NCBI GenBank assembly: GCA_002105175.1
Contig: MCGE01000011.1
Span: 1,231,255 to 1,295,254 of the forward strand
Direction of reading: 5' to 3'
DNA from: Absidia repens
Lineage: Eukaryota; Mucoromycota; Mucoromycetes; Mucorales; Cunninghamellaceae
DNA length: 64,000 nt
This document shows positions 12,615 to 25,900 of the stretch, in pieces. Under the pieces are notes generated by a model that was not told the origin of the DNA, made no database searches, and worked only from the letters and a program-made list of their open reading frames with translations. Numbering within the stretch: the stretch's first letter is position 1; each line of letters opens with the position of its first letter. Position numbers and translations under genes: made by a program.

Positions 12615-15064
12615 GAAACCTACTTTGCCATATCGGAGAATGTAATAGTTGCAGGATCACCAAAGCGCACCAAACAAGATATACCAAGTTTTTTTAAAAA
12701 CTGCTTTCGATTTTTGACACTAGAGACGAATAAAATAAATACTAATTCATAAAATATTGTTTTCTATTGACGTACTTAAAATGGCGATGACGGTCCACGA
12801 GGTAGCGTAGAGATTTGAGTTCTTCACTACTCCAGCAAGGTGTTGAGTTCGCTTCAGCCAAGCTTTCCATAATGTAGAGAATCAGTACATGGCTATTCAC
12901 AACATGTGCCAAATGGTGTATCAGTTGCTTGAGGAATCTTTTCTATAATAATAATAAATCACCGCCAATCAATAATTAATATCATACTGAAGGGAAGTTG
13001 GTGTCAGTGACTCACCTTATCATCCATGGATGTGAAGTTGCTAATAATGCGAGCCATGAATGATTTGAGATGCTCCCCAAAAGGACTAACCATGGTACCT
13101 TGAGTAGACACGGAGAAGATGGATGTATTGTCAATGGATTTCAAGAAAGCACCAAAAAAGAAGTCAGATTGTGAAGCCAGTTGATCCAGCGTGTTTGAAT
13201 TTTGTCGAGCAAAAATGTATTCCCAGATGACCATTTGTATGGATCGAATTTCATTGTTGAACCCACGATAGAGTAAGAGTATCCACCAAGAAGTATCTAA
13301 ACGCACCTGTGTAGATCCCAGTAATGATTCAAACCTATTCAACACAGGTTCCACCAAATGAACCATCGATTCGTGCATGGTGTCGTAGAGTAGAAACCAA
13401 TCATCCCATAAATCTGTGTATTCGTCCGATCTAACGGCTGACCATTCAAAGTATTTTGTCCAAGACAGTTGTTGCTGATTGGCTGATTGGCTGGTGGTAG
13501 GTAGACATTGATATTTCTGGGAAAAATCGATAAGTCGTTTCAATATGAAGATGGTGTATTTTCGCGCCAAAGCATCATCGCTACGCAGCCCGCTCTAAAA
13601 TAAAGAATAAGAATAATTCAACCTATTCTGTCTAATAATGTATGGTTTTTTTTTTTTTGTTTTTTTTTTACAATACCTGAATGATCACAAAAAAGTCCTC
13701 GTTACAACGAAGATCAAGCGGTGCTATGGTAAAATCGACCTGCGCCGATATAGGATCCAAACCAAAATAAGCATCAAAGAATTTGGCTATCAGTCCATAA
13801 GTTTCAGATCGCAGAAGATTTGTGGCAGGAAGGCCAAATATTTGTAGAGTGCGTTGCCAAAGAATCTAGAGCAAAGCAAGACAAGATATCAGAACACGAA
13901 TTCAAAAAAAATCATTCCAAAGTTCTTTATTACCCGGCAAACCATCGTCACCTCCTTTTCATTGGTACCAGTATTTCTCTTCCAGGATAACAATGTAGGA
14001 ATAAAATCGTTCGTCAGTTTGGATCGAATGGCCTGCTGGGTACAAGGCAGCATAGCCACAGATATAACCGTAAGTAAATCCATCCAATAATGTAACACAG
14101 TATCATCATCATTGACATTCGCTTGGTGTTGTTGGTAAACGATTGCTTCTTGTGCAAATTGTATCAGCAGATCAACACAACATTCTAAATCCAGTAATCC
14201 CATTGCAGTGAAGTCAGATAATGTCATTTTTGTCCCGATCGTTGTCGTTGTGTTGAAAGACATCCCACTAATGATGCTGTTGTCGTCGTCGTCATCGTCA
14301 TCATCGATACTGTTATTATTGTTGTTGGAACCATCGCCCAATTCATCTTCGTCTTGAAGCATTGATATTCTTGATTTGTACCGTCGCTGGCATGATTGCT
14401 TGAGTTTGTTGACATGTGTTTGAATATCATTCCATACAGTCTGTGCATCACCTTCTTTGTCTTTGATATTGTCCGTAATAAATTTGATGGGTTGTAAATC
14501 GACGAAATCAGGTTCAATGTCCATAACCAACGCGAACTGACCAACAAGTGTTCGTAAAAGTGCATATCCAAATCCATCACTCTCCTGTAACTTGTCCAAA
14601 GTGGTTGTTTGAGTAAATGTATCCTCCGCAACGTCTTCTGATTCATCGCCTTGTTTCTGTTGTGGTGTTTCATTGTCGTCGTCGTCGTCGTCGTCGTCGT
14701 TGTGGACTTGTTCGCGAGTACTAGTCATGCCCGTCGTTGAGAGTAAAGACAATATGGCAAAGTGAGCCGCTGTTTTCGATACAAGAGTCAGGCTTTCGGT
14801 AGATATCATGGAATCATGAGCCAGAGTGGATAAGGTAAGAGGGCGTAAAATCGAATCCAGACATCGTTCTTTTTCGTGTTGATCTGTTATCTGGTCGAGA
14901 TGAGCACCGAGTACAGGCAGAAATAATTGGACTGTACCAAAACGATCCTTTTCATCTACTGTGTTGCCAAATTCTGCATAGAGTTCTTCAATGTAGGCTT
15001 TGAGCTGGGAAGCATCAGCATTTCTGTATAATAATGATTGCAAGGGCGCAGAAGCAAAATCCAT
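8081..15064 (-). CDS. TRM3: tRNA (guanosine-18-2'-O)-methyltransferase, TRM3/TARBP1 family
   Basis: A large minus-strand gene with many short introns, about 1,500-1,600 aa by my reading, as expected for Trm3 (yeast) and TARBP1 (human). It starts at the ATG at 15064 ([19 protein letters not shown]) with an Asp-rich low-complexity segment near residues 140-160. A long helical-repeat region covers 13.9-9.4 kb. The C-terminal SpoU/TrmH domain spans 8081-8760: RNE(I)[15 protein letters not shown], then [18 protein letters not shown]. It goes on through [17 protein letters not shown] and [18 protein letters not shown], which carry the knot and SAM-binding motifs. The linker KKITPWE before the domain is also typical. 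The enzyme methylates ribose O2' of G18 in the D-loop of tRNAs. Introns hold very long A/T runs (about 11784-11835 and 12577-12613). Confidence 0.9.
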
Positions 15065-15257
15065 GCTTGGCAAAGCTATTCCACCTTCCAAAAATTGATA
15101 AAGGAAAGTACAAAAAAAAAAGGAGCACAACCATCCAAAAAAAAAAAGGCGGAACTTGAAACAGGGCAATTTTTTTTTTTGTTTCGCGCTTTGCCGTGAT
15201 TTTATTTTATTTTATTTTATTTTATTACTTTTAATATTACAAGAATTCTGCTATCCC
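15065..15257. promoter_or_regulatory. Shared bidirectional promoter of TRM3 and kinesin-6 genes
   Basis: Only 193 bp separate the two divergent start codons (15064 on minus, 15258 on plus). The stretch contains A- and T-runs and a TTTTATTTTATTTTATT repeat near 15200. No clear TATA box was identified for either side. Confidence 0.55.
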
Positions 15258-18200
15258 ATGACAAGGTACACTGCTTTATATATCATTCTATACTTTGACA
15301 TTATATCTAATATTGTATTTTTATTTTATTATGACTAAGTGATGGGACCAGTGTAGTTTCACCAACAAAAGGTCAGGGTATAGCGAAAGCGCCGACAATT
15401 CAAAAAACCGCTCATCATTCTGCTTCACGACGTACCAAATCACCAGGACAGCGAAGAATAGACCTAAATGATACACCGGACACCTCCATTCCACCTAAAT
15501 CAACAACCTCTTTACCTGTCAATTATGTCACACAACCTGAAAAAGATCCAATCAAGGTAAGCTGGCATATATCACAGCAACCTTTCATTATACTAATAAG
15601 GTTGTTTTCCTTGACAACGAACAGGCTTACTTACGTATTCGGCCACTTCCTTCAACACAACCCCAACCTTCTTCCTCTTATCTAAAAGTTTTGGATGACC
15701 AATACGTATCTTTAATACCACCTGAGGTAAAGCAGTGATATTGTAGTTAAATGATTCAGGTTCAAATATCTATTTTATTTTATTTTCTGGATAGGATACC
15801 AACGCTTACAGGAAACGACAAGGTGCCTCAGACCAATATCAGTTTACCAAAATCTTCACCAACTCTACTAGTCAAAAACAATTATTTGAAGAAACCACAC
15901 TCCCTCTTCTACAATCTTTTATCCATGGAAACAATGCCTTGATTTTCGCTTACGGGGTCACTAACTCTGGAAAAACGTTTACAATGCTGGGGAACGAACT
16001 TGATGCTGGTATCGTACCAAGAACGATACATATCCTCTTCCACAATCTTCAGCATCGCTTGAGCCAGGCTCGAGTGAAACCTGTGATGCATAGTACCATT
16101 CAGTCTTACGATCTCAACCATGCTTCCGAAGTAGACGACGAACATGAAAACAGGTCTTTGCTCTTGGATGTATTGGATACCCCAGATTATGTAAGAAGTA
16201 GCAAAAAAAAAGGGGGAGGAGGTGTGGATCGATAATTACATTTATGCTAAGGCTTGTTTTCATTGTGTTATGCTGTAGAATATTCCAAGCGACAACAAAT
16301 ATGGTAAAAGAAGAACAATCATACATATTACGCTCAATACTAACGCCCTATATTTTGTATATAAATGAATGGAAACAGAATTGGATGTAGATGCGCGATT
16401 TGAATATGGTATTTGGATTACATTTGCTGAAATATATAACGAAAAGGTGTATGATCTACTTGAATCTCCCAACAACAAGAAACGAACAACGCGACGAACG
16501 TCACTTCCTCTCAAGTATGAGTACCGCAGTGGATACAAGTACGTGGCGGGTCTCAAACACATACGAGTGAAGTCTGCCAAGGTAAGCGTTATAGTATTAG
16601 GGTTGTAATTTGATGGACATTTGCTAAGTGTACTTATGTATAAATTCATATTATAGGAAGCATACACTGTGATACAGAAAGGTCAACAAAACAGGGTCGT
16701 TTTCTCAACACTTATGAATCAATCCAGTAGCCGAAGTCATAGTATTTTTACAATCAGTCTTGTACGGTGTCCAATCGATCAGGATGACTATGTGATAGAA
16801 GTGAGTGTTGGGATATATCAAAATAGAAGAACATCAGAAACTAACATCGTACATTATATAATTCTATTTCAGGACCCTGCATATGCCACCATGTCAAAAT
16901 TGTCTATTGTTGATCTTGCTGGATCAGAAAGGTATCGCAATACATTTAATCAAGGTAATAATTGCATGAAAAAAATAACTGAAATAGCTTTGAATACTGA
17001 TCTCTTAATATAATTTTGTATAGGCCAACGACTGAAAGAAGCTGGAAACATCAACAAATCACTGATGGTCCTTGGGCAATGTATGGAAACTCTTCGAATG
17101 AACCAAATTAAAATCGATTCTGGAAAAGTAAGCAACTTGACCAAAACTAACAATTGCCTATATCACGTAAACCAAATCTTACTATTTCCCTTTTTTACAG
17201 CGACCAATCATGGTTCCATTCCGACAAAGCAAACTGACGGAGCTCTTTAAGAACACTTTTGAAGGGAATGGAAAAGTTGTAAGTCATTTGCTAAAAAAAA
17301 TAAAAATAAAAATAAGGACGTAATACTGATTCATTTCTTATTAGGCAATTGTGGTGAATATCAATCCATTCGATACAGGATTTGATGAAAACAGCCACGT
17401 GATGAAATTTGCTGCCATCGCTAAAGAGGTCACTACAGTACAACAACAACAACAGCAAAAATTAGCACTTCACGACATCTCAGACACAGGTAAGAAAAGG
17501 TTCTATCATTCATTTTGCAATACTGACTTACCATGCCACCTTTTCGTCTTACTTTTTTTTGTTTATCTTTTCCATAGTATACAAACGTCAGAGAAGAACT
17601 ACGACTGATTCCAATAATCACTTAGGTATGCCATGCTATGTGACTGAAAAAACAGTATGGATCTAACTTCTAGTTTTTAATGGATTGTAGAACTGCGAAA
17701 CAATAAAACCACGTCAAGTCAGCATCACGATGATACATTTGTTAATAGCCTTTTGGAACAGATGGAATGTTTACGCGACAAGGTGAGGAAGGGAAACTAG
17801 ACAAATAGCGTTAATACTTTTTGAATTAAATTATTTTTATTCGATCTTAGTGGCTTGATGCAGAGGCAAGATATCGCTCGATGGAATCTGATATCCGACA
17901 ACAAATATCTTCAGAAACTAAACTAGAATTAGGAAGAATGGAAGAAATGTACATGTCTTTACTCCGTCAACAGGTCAGCAATCACAAATATTCAACCAGG
18001 AATAGACGTTTACTAACTTCCCCACCTCCAACCCTTTTTTCTTAATACTATATATAGAATAAAGCTATCGAAATGGAAACTCAGATTGATACCCGTCTAG
18101 AAACATTGGGAAACGTCGAAGAAAATGAAGGTAATAAATGACTGCATAGTTTGTCTTTCAATATCTCCCATTGATCGTACTGTTTCTATATACATACAGA

Positions 18201-19623
18201 ATCACCTGATCGACCGTCATTATTATCAGTAAGAAAAAAAAAGTAGTAATGGCGTGAATGCTGATGTTTGCTCACTTCATATTTTGTAATTCACATTTAG
18301 CTGAAAACACGACAACAGCAATTATTTTTGGAAATAGACAAACTGCATGTGCTACTGAAAGATGATACAGTACAGAAACAATCACTTCTGGACAAGGTAA
18401 GATGAAAGTGAAAGTGATAAATGTGAAACAATTGGCGTAATGCTTTTTCTTTAGATTTCCGCTTTAGAAAACGACAAGGCACAAGAACAAGCTACAACTA
18501 AACGGTTAAACAGCAATATTACCCAACTGAAAGCTGTAATCAACAATTATAGAAAGAACTCGCCATTACCAAAACTACCTTCGTCGATGATATCTGATGG
18601 TGAAAGTCAACATGCGCGCTCCCTCCAACGGTCTGACTCCGACATGCTGGGTGACAATAATATCAGAGGACTTGATGGACCGGATGGCCAATACGCAAAT
18701 TTTTTGGAGTTACGCAAGCAATTACGCCGAAGCGTATTTAAAAGAGAAGAGGTAAGGGAAAATAGGAGAAAAAACGGGAATAGACTCTATTTGATATTCA
18801 TACTCTATTTTTTTTATATATGTAATCAGCTTCTTGAAGACGCGGAAAGCACACTTCACGAAATTGAACAATTCGAAAATGTCACATTTGACCTTGTCAA
18901 GGTATAAATCTTCTCCTTCATTCCTCCCTCGCACAGATACACAAACGCACGTCTCATCTAATTTTTTATTTTTTCTATAGAATACCAAAATGGGCAAACT
19001 ACTAAAACTGATCACTCAAGAGGAATTCAAAAGCGACCCTTATCTGATTCAACATCGCGCCTTAGAACTATTCAAACGTTTTGCTCGACTCCCTCGACCA
19101 CACCCTGATCAACAGCAACCTTCTTTAGCGAATTCGACCAAACACTACAGCAATCTAGACGATCCTGATCATACACACCAGGATGATTATACAGAAAACA
19201 CGCTAATGGATGATTTTTGTGATGAAGACGATGATGATGATGATGACATTGGTGACAATGGTAATGATAGTGGAAATGCCAACGGAAAGGTAAGACAACC
19301 CCAACAAAAAAGGAAACGATGATGAAATCGCTACTTTACTTAACAAACGATGGTATTCTCCGTTAGGCACCTGGCTTTGAATTATTTGGAAATCAAGAAC
19401 ACTCACTTGACGGTGGGAATGCATGTGAACCAATGTTGGCTGATGATGGGGATGGTAAATGCGATAGTGATACATTCTCTTCAGATGTTCAAGAGGACCG
19501 ACGGTCAACTAGGAAACGACGAAGGTAAATACATAGAAAAAGCATGATCAGCTTACAAGGATCGGCGGCACACTAAAAAATCTTCAATGTCACCATACCC
19601 TTTTTAGAACACTCCGATCATGA
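15258..19623 (+). CDS. Kinesin-6 family motor protein (KIF20/Klp9-like)
   Basis: The first exon is only 8 nt (ATGACAAG, 15258-15265). It splices to 15340 to give MTSDGTSVVSP, and about 17 more short introns follow. The motor domain starts near residue 76 (AYLRIRPL). Its P-loop YGVTNSGKTFTM (about residues 162-173) is the kinesin-6 variant; switch I is NQSSSRSHSIF and switch II is LSIVDLAGSER. A long insert before FEYGIWITFAEIYNEKVYDLL also fits kinesin-6. The neck is followed by coiled-coil-prone segments (MECLRDKWLDAEARYRS, LLDKISALENDKAQEQ). The C-terminus is acidic (DEDDDDDDDIGD) and ends in basic STRKRRRTLRS. The stop is TGA at 19621-19623. Kinesin-6 motors organise the spindle midzone and act in anaphase and cytokinesis; whether it is nearer KIF20 or KIF23 needs a tree. 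Confidence 0.88.
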
Positions 19624-19707
19624 TGGTTCATTGGCAGTGATTGGTTGTTGTTGACGTCAAGGTTATCTTCGTCTTCACGCCAAGATTTAGTCCCAACTCA
19701 CAATTAG

Positions 19708-19715
19708 TATAAATA
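19708..19715 (+). promoter_or_regulatory. TATA box of small hydrophilic protein gene
   Basis: TATAAATA lies 122 bp before the ATG at 19837. It is followed by a run of ten C residues and a long pyrimidine-rich leader (TTTTATTTTATTCTATTG...), a layout expected for a highly or inducibly expressed fungal gene. Confidence 0.55.
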
Positions 19716-19836
19716 GCCCCCCCCCCTTCCACTTAGTTACCTGTTTTATTTTATTTTATTCTATTGTATTCTTATTCTTATCCTTATTCTTATTCTCTTT
19801 TAATAAAAAAACAAAAGAAACTACAAATCATTTATC

Positions 19837-19998
19837 ATGCCTGCTATCAACCCTGAAAAACACCCTCACCTTTCTCAAATTAACAACACCATTAAAGATG
19901 TGAAAGAATCTGTCAAGGAAACTGTCAAAAATACTGGTATCTCTCATGACCAACAAGAAAAACGTCCTCAAGATGGCAAGACAAATCCAATGGAATAA
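19837..19998 (+). CDS. Small hydrophilic protein, 53 aa, stress-protein-like
   Basis: Intronless frame MPAINPEKHPHLSQINNTIK..., continuing DVKESVKETVKNTG and ending GKTNPME. It is highly charged, has no Cys or Trp, and carries an amphipathic repeat (IKDVKESVKETVKN) like those of LEA or CsbD-type hydrophilic stress proteins. I cannot assign it to a family. Support comes from a good TATA box, a pyrimidine-rich leader, and a downstream AATAAA near 20115. These make a real, probably strongly expressed gene likely despite the length. Confidence 0.6.
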   Translation: MPAINPEKHPHLSQINNTIKDVKESVKETVKNTGISHDQQEKRPQDGKTNPME

Positions 19999-20559
19999 CA
20001 AAGAGGCTGCTCTCCACTGATTATCCCCATCTTACTGAATTTATTTTTAGTTTTAGTTGTAATCATCCTTTAACATGTACAAATAGCATCTCCTTTTTTT
20101 CATCATTATTGTAAATAAAAAATCTGATTTCTCCATTACCCCAAATATCGGCGTCTACTGTTTTTAGATAATGTGTTTTTTGGGTATGCTTTATTCATGA
20201 TAAAAAAGGAAATTGTCATGCTTTGGTGCATGAGCAGATCAGTACCCTTTTTTTTTTATATATTGCTTGTGATATGGTACTGCTCAGTGTGAGCGTAAAG
20301 GAAAACTTTATTGTTGCAATCCTGAAGGGTGTGATCTAAGATGTACGGCTGAAGACACTCCAATTTCAAAAGAAAAAATTTTGTGCAGATGGTATGCCAT
20401 AAATTCATGTCATAAGGGCCCGCAATAACGATATTATATCCAACGAGAAAATGAAAATTATATTGTTTTTGCAAGCATTGTAACTTTATTATTCTGATGA
20501 GTGTAACTGGTGCCTTCTATTGTTTGAAAAAAAAAAAAAAATCTAAATGGTCAGAACTG

Positions 20560-21560
20560 CAGTGAGCGTGAAGGTATAAAATATTTCAAATTCCGCGCGT
20601 CTGATTTTTATTTTCAGCCTATCTATTTTTTTTCGCTCTCTTTCTTTCTCCACCATTCAACTTCTTTGAGGTCATGGTGATCGTAGATTAGTATTAGGAC
20701 TAGTTTAGACGGGTTTCAGCTCAATGATTACAACTTGCATGGGGAAACCCTTTTATTTTGAATTCAGGATTTTGGACCACCATTGGCTGGCTTTTTGGAG
20801 TCACCACCGGCTTAGCTTAGTGTTATTTTGTCCAACGTTTATATCTTTTATCTGCTTCAATATAAAATGTCCCAATAGTTTCTCTCATGTATTATGCAAG
20901 AGATCCCTTATTTCATACCAATATCTCTTAGATTAGTGTTGACCGATCAAGCGCGTTAATAAAATATATCTCTTTTTACAAGCATTGCTATCTACATTAT
21001 ATTAGCTCCCAATTTGCAATTGTACATCTAGATTAGTGCAGACCGTTCTTCAGATCTTACAATAGTCTTCCTCAAGCTTCTCAAATAGATCCTTCCACTG
21101 AATCCATTGTTGCATCGAACCCCTTGTCTTTAGCTCTTAGTATCTTTTCCTTCAATAAAACACGTCCTTTTATTACCGCTCTGACTCACCGGATAGTGCG
21201 CAATGTCGTTATTGTAGCCATTTTGTAGGTATCCTACCAAATATTTCCTTTCTAGTTTATCCACTATAATTACTTTAACCCCTAAAGTCATCTACTGGCT
21301 GGTTGGCAGACTTAGACCACTTGCTATCAAAGGTAGCCATCTGTCTGCTCGCCCAATTAAATAAATGTATTTAACACCTGCTTTGCATGTCTCGCCATTA
21401 TTGAACATTTTGCACTTCTTTCTAGCTTCACTTTGACTACTTGCCCCATCTCCTGTATCCCATCGATTGGTTAATATTTTATGTGACTTGATGTGAAACA
21501 TGGCCCTACCACCAACTCTACAATTATATTACTCGATGCCAGCGTAACCTTCAGTAGATT
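20560..21560 (+). repeat. Dispersed non-coding repeat, copy 2 (full length)
   Basis: Reference copy for the family. TATAAA (20575-20580) is followed by TTTCAAATTCCGCGCG, a pyrimidine tract and CACCATTCAACTTC. Next come TAGATTAGTATTAGG and a perfect 7-bp stem, GGGTTTC (20711-20717) with GAAACCC (20744-20750). After the stem come TTTATTTTGAATTCAGG and a 3' half containing AATAAAATATATC and AATAAAACACG. No long frame is kept. The TATA-like element at the 5' end and the AATAAA sites suggest a polymerase II transcript; this is inference. Confidence 0.7.
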
Positions 21561-22962
21561 AGACGTATTGTATATAAATATATATATTTATTTATTTTTT
21601 GCATATTCTATACTAATAAAAAAAAATCGGATCCTAATATGAATTCAGTTGGGTCCCTCAGGGATGCAAAATGATTGGAAAGAGGTGTCTCATTTCATCT
21701 AAACCTCCACTTCAATGACCTCCCTTATGTTCTTCAGTGGATCAATTTTTTGAAAGTGTGAGAATGTTTTCAATTGAATATAAAAAAAATGGCAACAATT
21801 AAAGTTTACGCTTTTGCTATGCTATGATTCCTGTACCAACCTTGTTCAATTTAATTCTTCCAAAGTGTATGAAAGGTGAATCTTTGATTTGAGCTTTTTG
21901 GGAGATGACCCTTTTTTTTCTTGGTTATCTAAAAAAAAAAAAAAAAAGGCGAATAAAAAATGTTGAATTTTAATGACCTTTTTTTTTCATTTCAGTTCAT
22001 CGCCTTCACATAAACTCTGGTAATGTACTTTAAATATGGGGGTTCAAGAAAGTATGAATAAATATTTGCAAAGTAGTAAAACAAGGTTTGGTGTCACTGG
22101 GAACAAAAGGAATATCTTGGTACGACACTGGCAATCCCTCCATGGGACGAAGTGTATCTGCAGTGGTCTGGGCACAGTATATTGGCATCTCGTAGGTTAT
22201 CGTTTTGGCATTATGTACATATACATAGTGTGCTTGATATAATATTAACTATAGAATAGCTCTTTACACATATAGTCGAGTAAAAAAGATATTATCTTTC
22301 TCTTAGTGTATCTGAAATATCAATGTCCCATGATTTGCCCCCATTAATGTACTTATCTGATTACCCATCGATTAGTAGCTCAATTGATCGTGATGATATG
22401 GTATATGGAGTGAAAAATTGAATTCTAGTGATAGGTCTCCTTTTTTGTTTTAAGAGACAATTTGAGTTTAGTGGTTTCCGATATTACCGCCAAACTGCAA
22501 ACACAACAGCTGAAAATATAGCAGCCTACATTTGAAAGAAAAAAAAATACTGTCTTTTATGATATCATGACGTTGATCTGTACTGTATTGTGCAGAATAG
22601 CATTGTACTGAAGCAAAGCTTGAGAAGCATTATCTTTATATAGTTTATGGGTCCATAAAAGAAAAAAGATAACCATCAGCTGCCTCACACAAATAAAACT
22701 ACAGGGTACATCTTCTTATCATATGGCCTTTATGACGTTTCTGTTGTTCAAGCAGAGTCAACGTAGTACAATATCCGATTTCTGGAGGGTTCTCTTGCAC
22801 CTCCTTGAAGCTTGTCCGGCTAGCTTCACCAAAAACAGAATATGTCCCTTTCCCCAAAATATTTTTTGAATCCCCGACCGGCATAATGAATTTTTTTTTT
22901 TTTATCACCTTTCTTTCCCCCCTTCCTTTTTCTTTAGATTTTTATAGTTTTAGTTTTTATCC
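21561..22962. other. Non-coding gap before the trehalose gene
   Basis: AT-rich with poly-A/T runs. One open stretch at 22036-22242 has no recognisable domain and no splice or promoter context. Pyrimidine-rich DNA at 22900-22960 directly before the ATG at 22963 is the likely promoter and leader of the next gene. Confidence 0.4.
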
Positions 22963-25900
22963 ATGACTCATACTACTGATTCATTGACAGCTGAAAAGGT
23001 TGCTCACTATTTGCCATTTGCTGGTCATATTCCCAACATTCCTGGAAGGGTTATCAATGTCACCCACCAGATTCCATACAACATCCTCAAATCCCATGAT
23101 AGCCGTCCTGAAACAGTACCTATGTTACAGTCACATAATCCTCCTACACAGCAGACTAGTCAACATGAATCAGCATCATTGGCGGGGTTGTCCACTTCGA
23201 CTATATCTTCCTTGGTGAACAAACAAAAACAAGATCCTGTAGCGGCAGCTCCTGTGTCCAAACTGGCTCGCCACCATCAACGGGGTCATACTTTGCGTGT
23301 CAAGTTCCACGCTGCTGATTGGACGGTGGTTCAACGTCGAGGGCATGCAGCTCTATATTCAGGCGTTCAAAGCTTATCCAAAAATTATGAAACCGTTCAC
23401 ATTGGCTGGACTGGACCTATTCATGTCAAGGGAACGAAACAAGATGTACGACACATTTATCAAGAGGACAAGTCAAAATTGGAGAAACTGCTATGGGATA
23501 CTGATCATATCATTCCAATCTTCTTGGACAGAAAGTCACATGGTCATTACGAAGGATATTGCAAAGAAGGTGAGTGTACAGTATAATGATGACACTGGCA
23601 TGATATACCGAAAGGAACGTTTTGATTAAGGTTGATTCTTTTCTTTTTTTTTTTTTTTCCCTCTAGTTCTGTGGCCCTTATTTCACTATATTGTCGGGGA
23701 AAACGCTACGGATGGTCGTTCTGAAAAACAATTTTGGGCTGATTATGTTGCTGTCAATCAAGAATTCGCAAATACTATCATAGCAAACTATCAAAAGGGT
23801 GATATCAGTAAGTTTACAAGAATTGTTCAATGTTGGATGGTATTTATAATAGCCCTAACTTATGTTTTTCTGAAAATATATAGTCTGTATCCACGATTAT
23901 CATCTTTTATTAGTACCAGAAATGATTCGTGCTAAACTGCCAAATGCTGTCATTGGCTTGTTTTTCCATGCCACCATGCCCAGTTCTGAAATTTTACGAT
24001 GTCTTACTACCCGTAACGATATATTGCGTGGGATGCTAGGAAGTACTCTAGTTGGTTTTCAGGTAAGAAGAAGGGATGAGATGGGAGAGGATTGGGGCTA
24101 ATAATAGAAAGAATCTATTACTCACACTTTCCCTTATATATACTTCTCTGTCAGACTTATTCTTATGCACGTCACTTTATCTCATCTTGCACTCGTGTCC
24201 TTGGATGTGAATCAACTCAAGTGGGTGTCAACTACAATGGCCATATGGTGGCAGTGGGTGCCTTTCCTATCGGCATTGATTCCGATCGTGTCCATGCGTA
24301 TTGTAAACAACCTGGAGTGGGTCCAAAGATGGCGGCAATTCGCGAGATGTATGCTGGAAAGAAAATAGTGATTGGACGCGACAAGCTGGATTCAACCAAA
24401 GGTGTATTACAAAAACTACATGCATTTGAACAATTTTTGCATCGGTATCCTGAATGGAAGAATAAGGTGGTGCTCATTCAAGTGGCGACTCCAACCTATG
24501 GTGATCATGGTAAACTCGAAACCAAGATATCGGAAGCTGTCAGTCATATCAATAGTACCTTTGGTTCTCTGGAATTTACACCTGTGCACTATTATCATCA
24601 AGATGTGGACCGTGAAGAGTACTATGCATTGCTCGCGGTGGCCGATGTGGGCTTGATTACATGTATCCGTGATGGAATGAACACCACTTCCTTTGAATTT
24701 ATTATTTGCCAACACAAGAATCATAGTCCATTGATACTCTCTGAATTTGCTGGAACAGCTGGATCTCTTAGCGCTGCCATGTTGGTCAATCCTTGGGACT
24801 ACTCTGGTGTAGCCAAAGCTCTCAATGAGGCGCTCAAAATGTCACCTGAAGATAAACGGACAAGACACGAAGTAAGTGCTTTGATATACCGTTTTACCAT
24901 ATTTTATTTATGCCATTGATTTTGTTTTTTATATGATCGTAGCAACTCTATCAACATGTCACTCGTCATACCGCTTCTTTCTGGGCACACTCTTTTATAT
25001 CACATCTGATCAGCATTAGCGAACAACAAACCCTTCAATCTCATGCAACCCCTGCCTTAGACATGACATCTTTGGTCAACAAATACCGAAGAGCCAACAA
25101 GCGGTTAATGTTTTTCGATTATGATGTAAGGCAATTGAAAAGACCGGCTACTCTAAAAAAATGTCGACCTCATTCTTTATATTTATTGAATTAGGGAACA
25201 TTGACTCCTATTGTGTCTACTCCAGGTGAAGCAAAACCATCTCCCGATATGTTGAAATACTTGCAGACTCTTTGTGATGATCCCCAAAATCACGTGTGGG
25301 TGGTATCAGGGAGAGATCAAAATACACTGGACGAATGGCTAGGTGGTGTACAAGGTCTTGGACTCTCAGCTGAGCATGGATGTTACATGAAGGCTCCCTC
25401 AAGTCAAGAATGGAGTAGTATTGTCGATGATGTTGACATGACATGGAAGCAAGATGTGGCTGAAATATTTGCATACTATACCGAACGCACGCAAGGTAGT
25501 TTTATTGAAAACAAAAAATCATCTATTACTTGGCATTATAGGACAGCAGATGCAACGTTTGGGTAATATATATATATATACATTAAAAAAGATTCAGTGT
25601 GTATATGTAAATGCTAATATTTTATTTTTATGGATCAAGTGAATTTCAAGCCAAGGAATGTCAAAATCATCTGGAAAATGCCATTGTTTCGAAACTCCCT
25701 GTGGAGATCTTGGTGGGGAAGAAAAATTTAGAAGTACGGCCGATGTCCATCAACAAAGGGGAAATTGTCAAGCGAATTTTATCTCAACACTCGGATGTGG
25801 AATTAGTCATTTGTGCTGGTGACGACAAAACGGATGAGGATATGTTCAAAATGTTACGTGCTGCCCATCATGCTTCTTCGCAGTGCCATAAAAAGAAGAC

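Noticed and set aside
16260..16667. Minus-strand open frame inside the kinesin gene
   Set aside because: Overlaps conserved kinesin exons in the other strand; hydrophobic filler from AT-rich DNA.
22036..22242. Open frame with a Trp/Cys-rich stretch before Tps2
   Set aside because: No recognisable family and no consistent exon structure; kept only as part of a gap.
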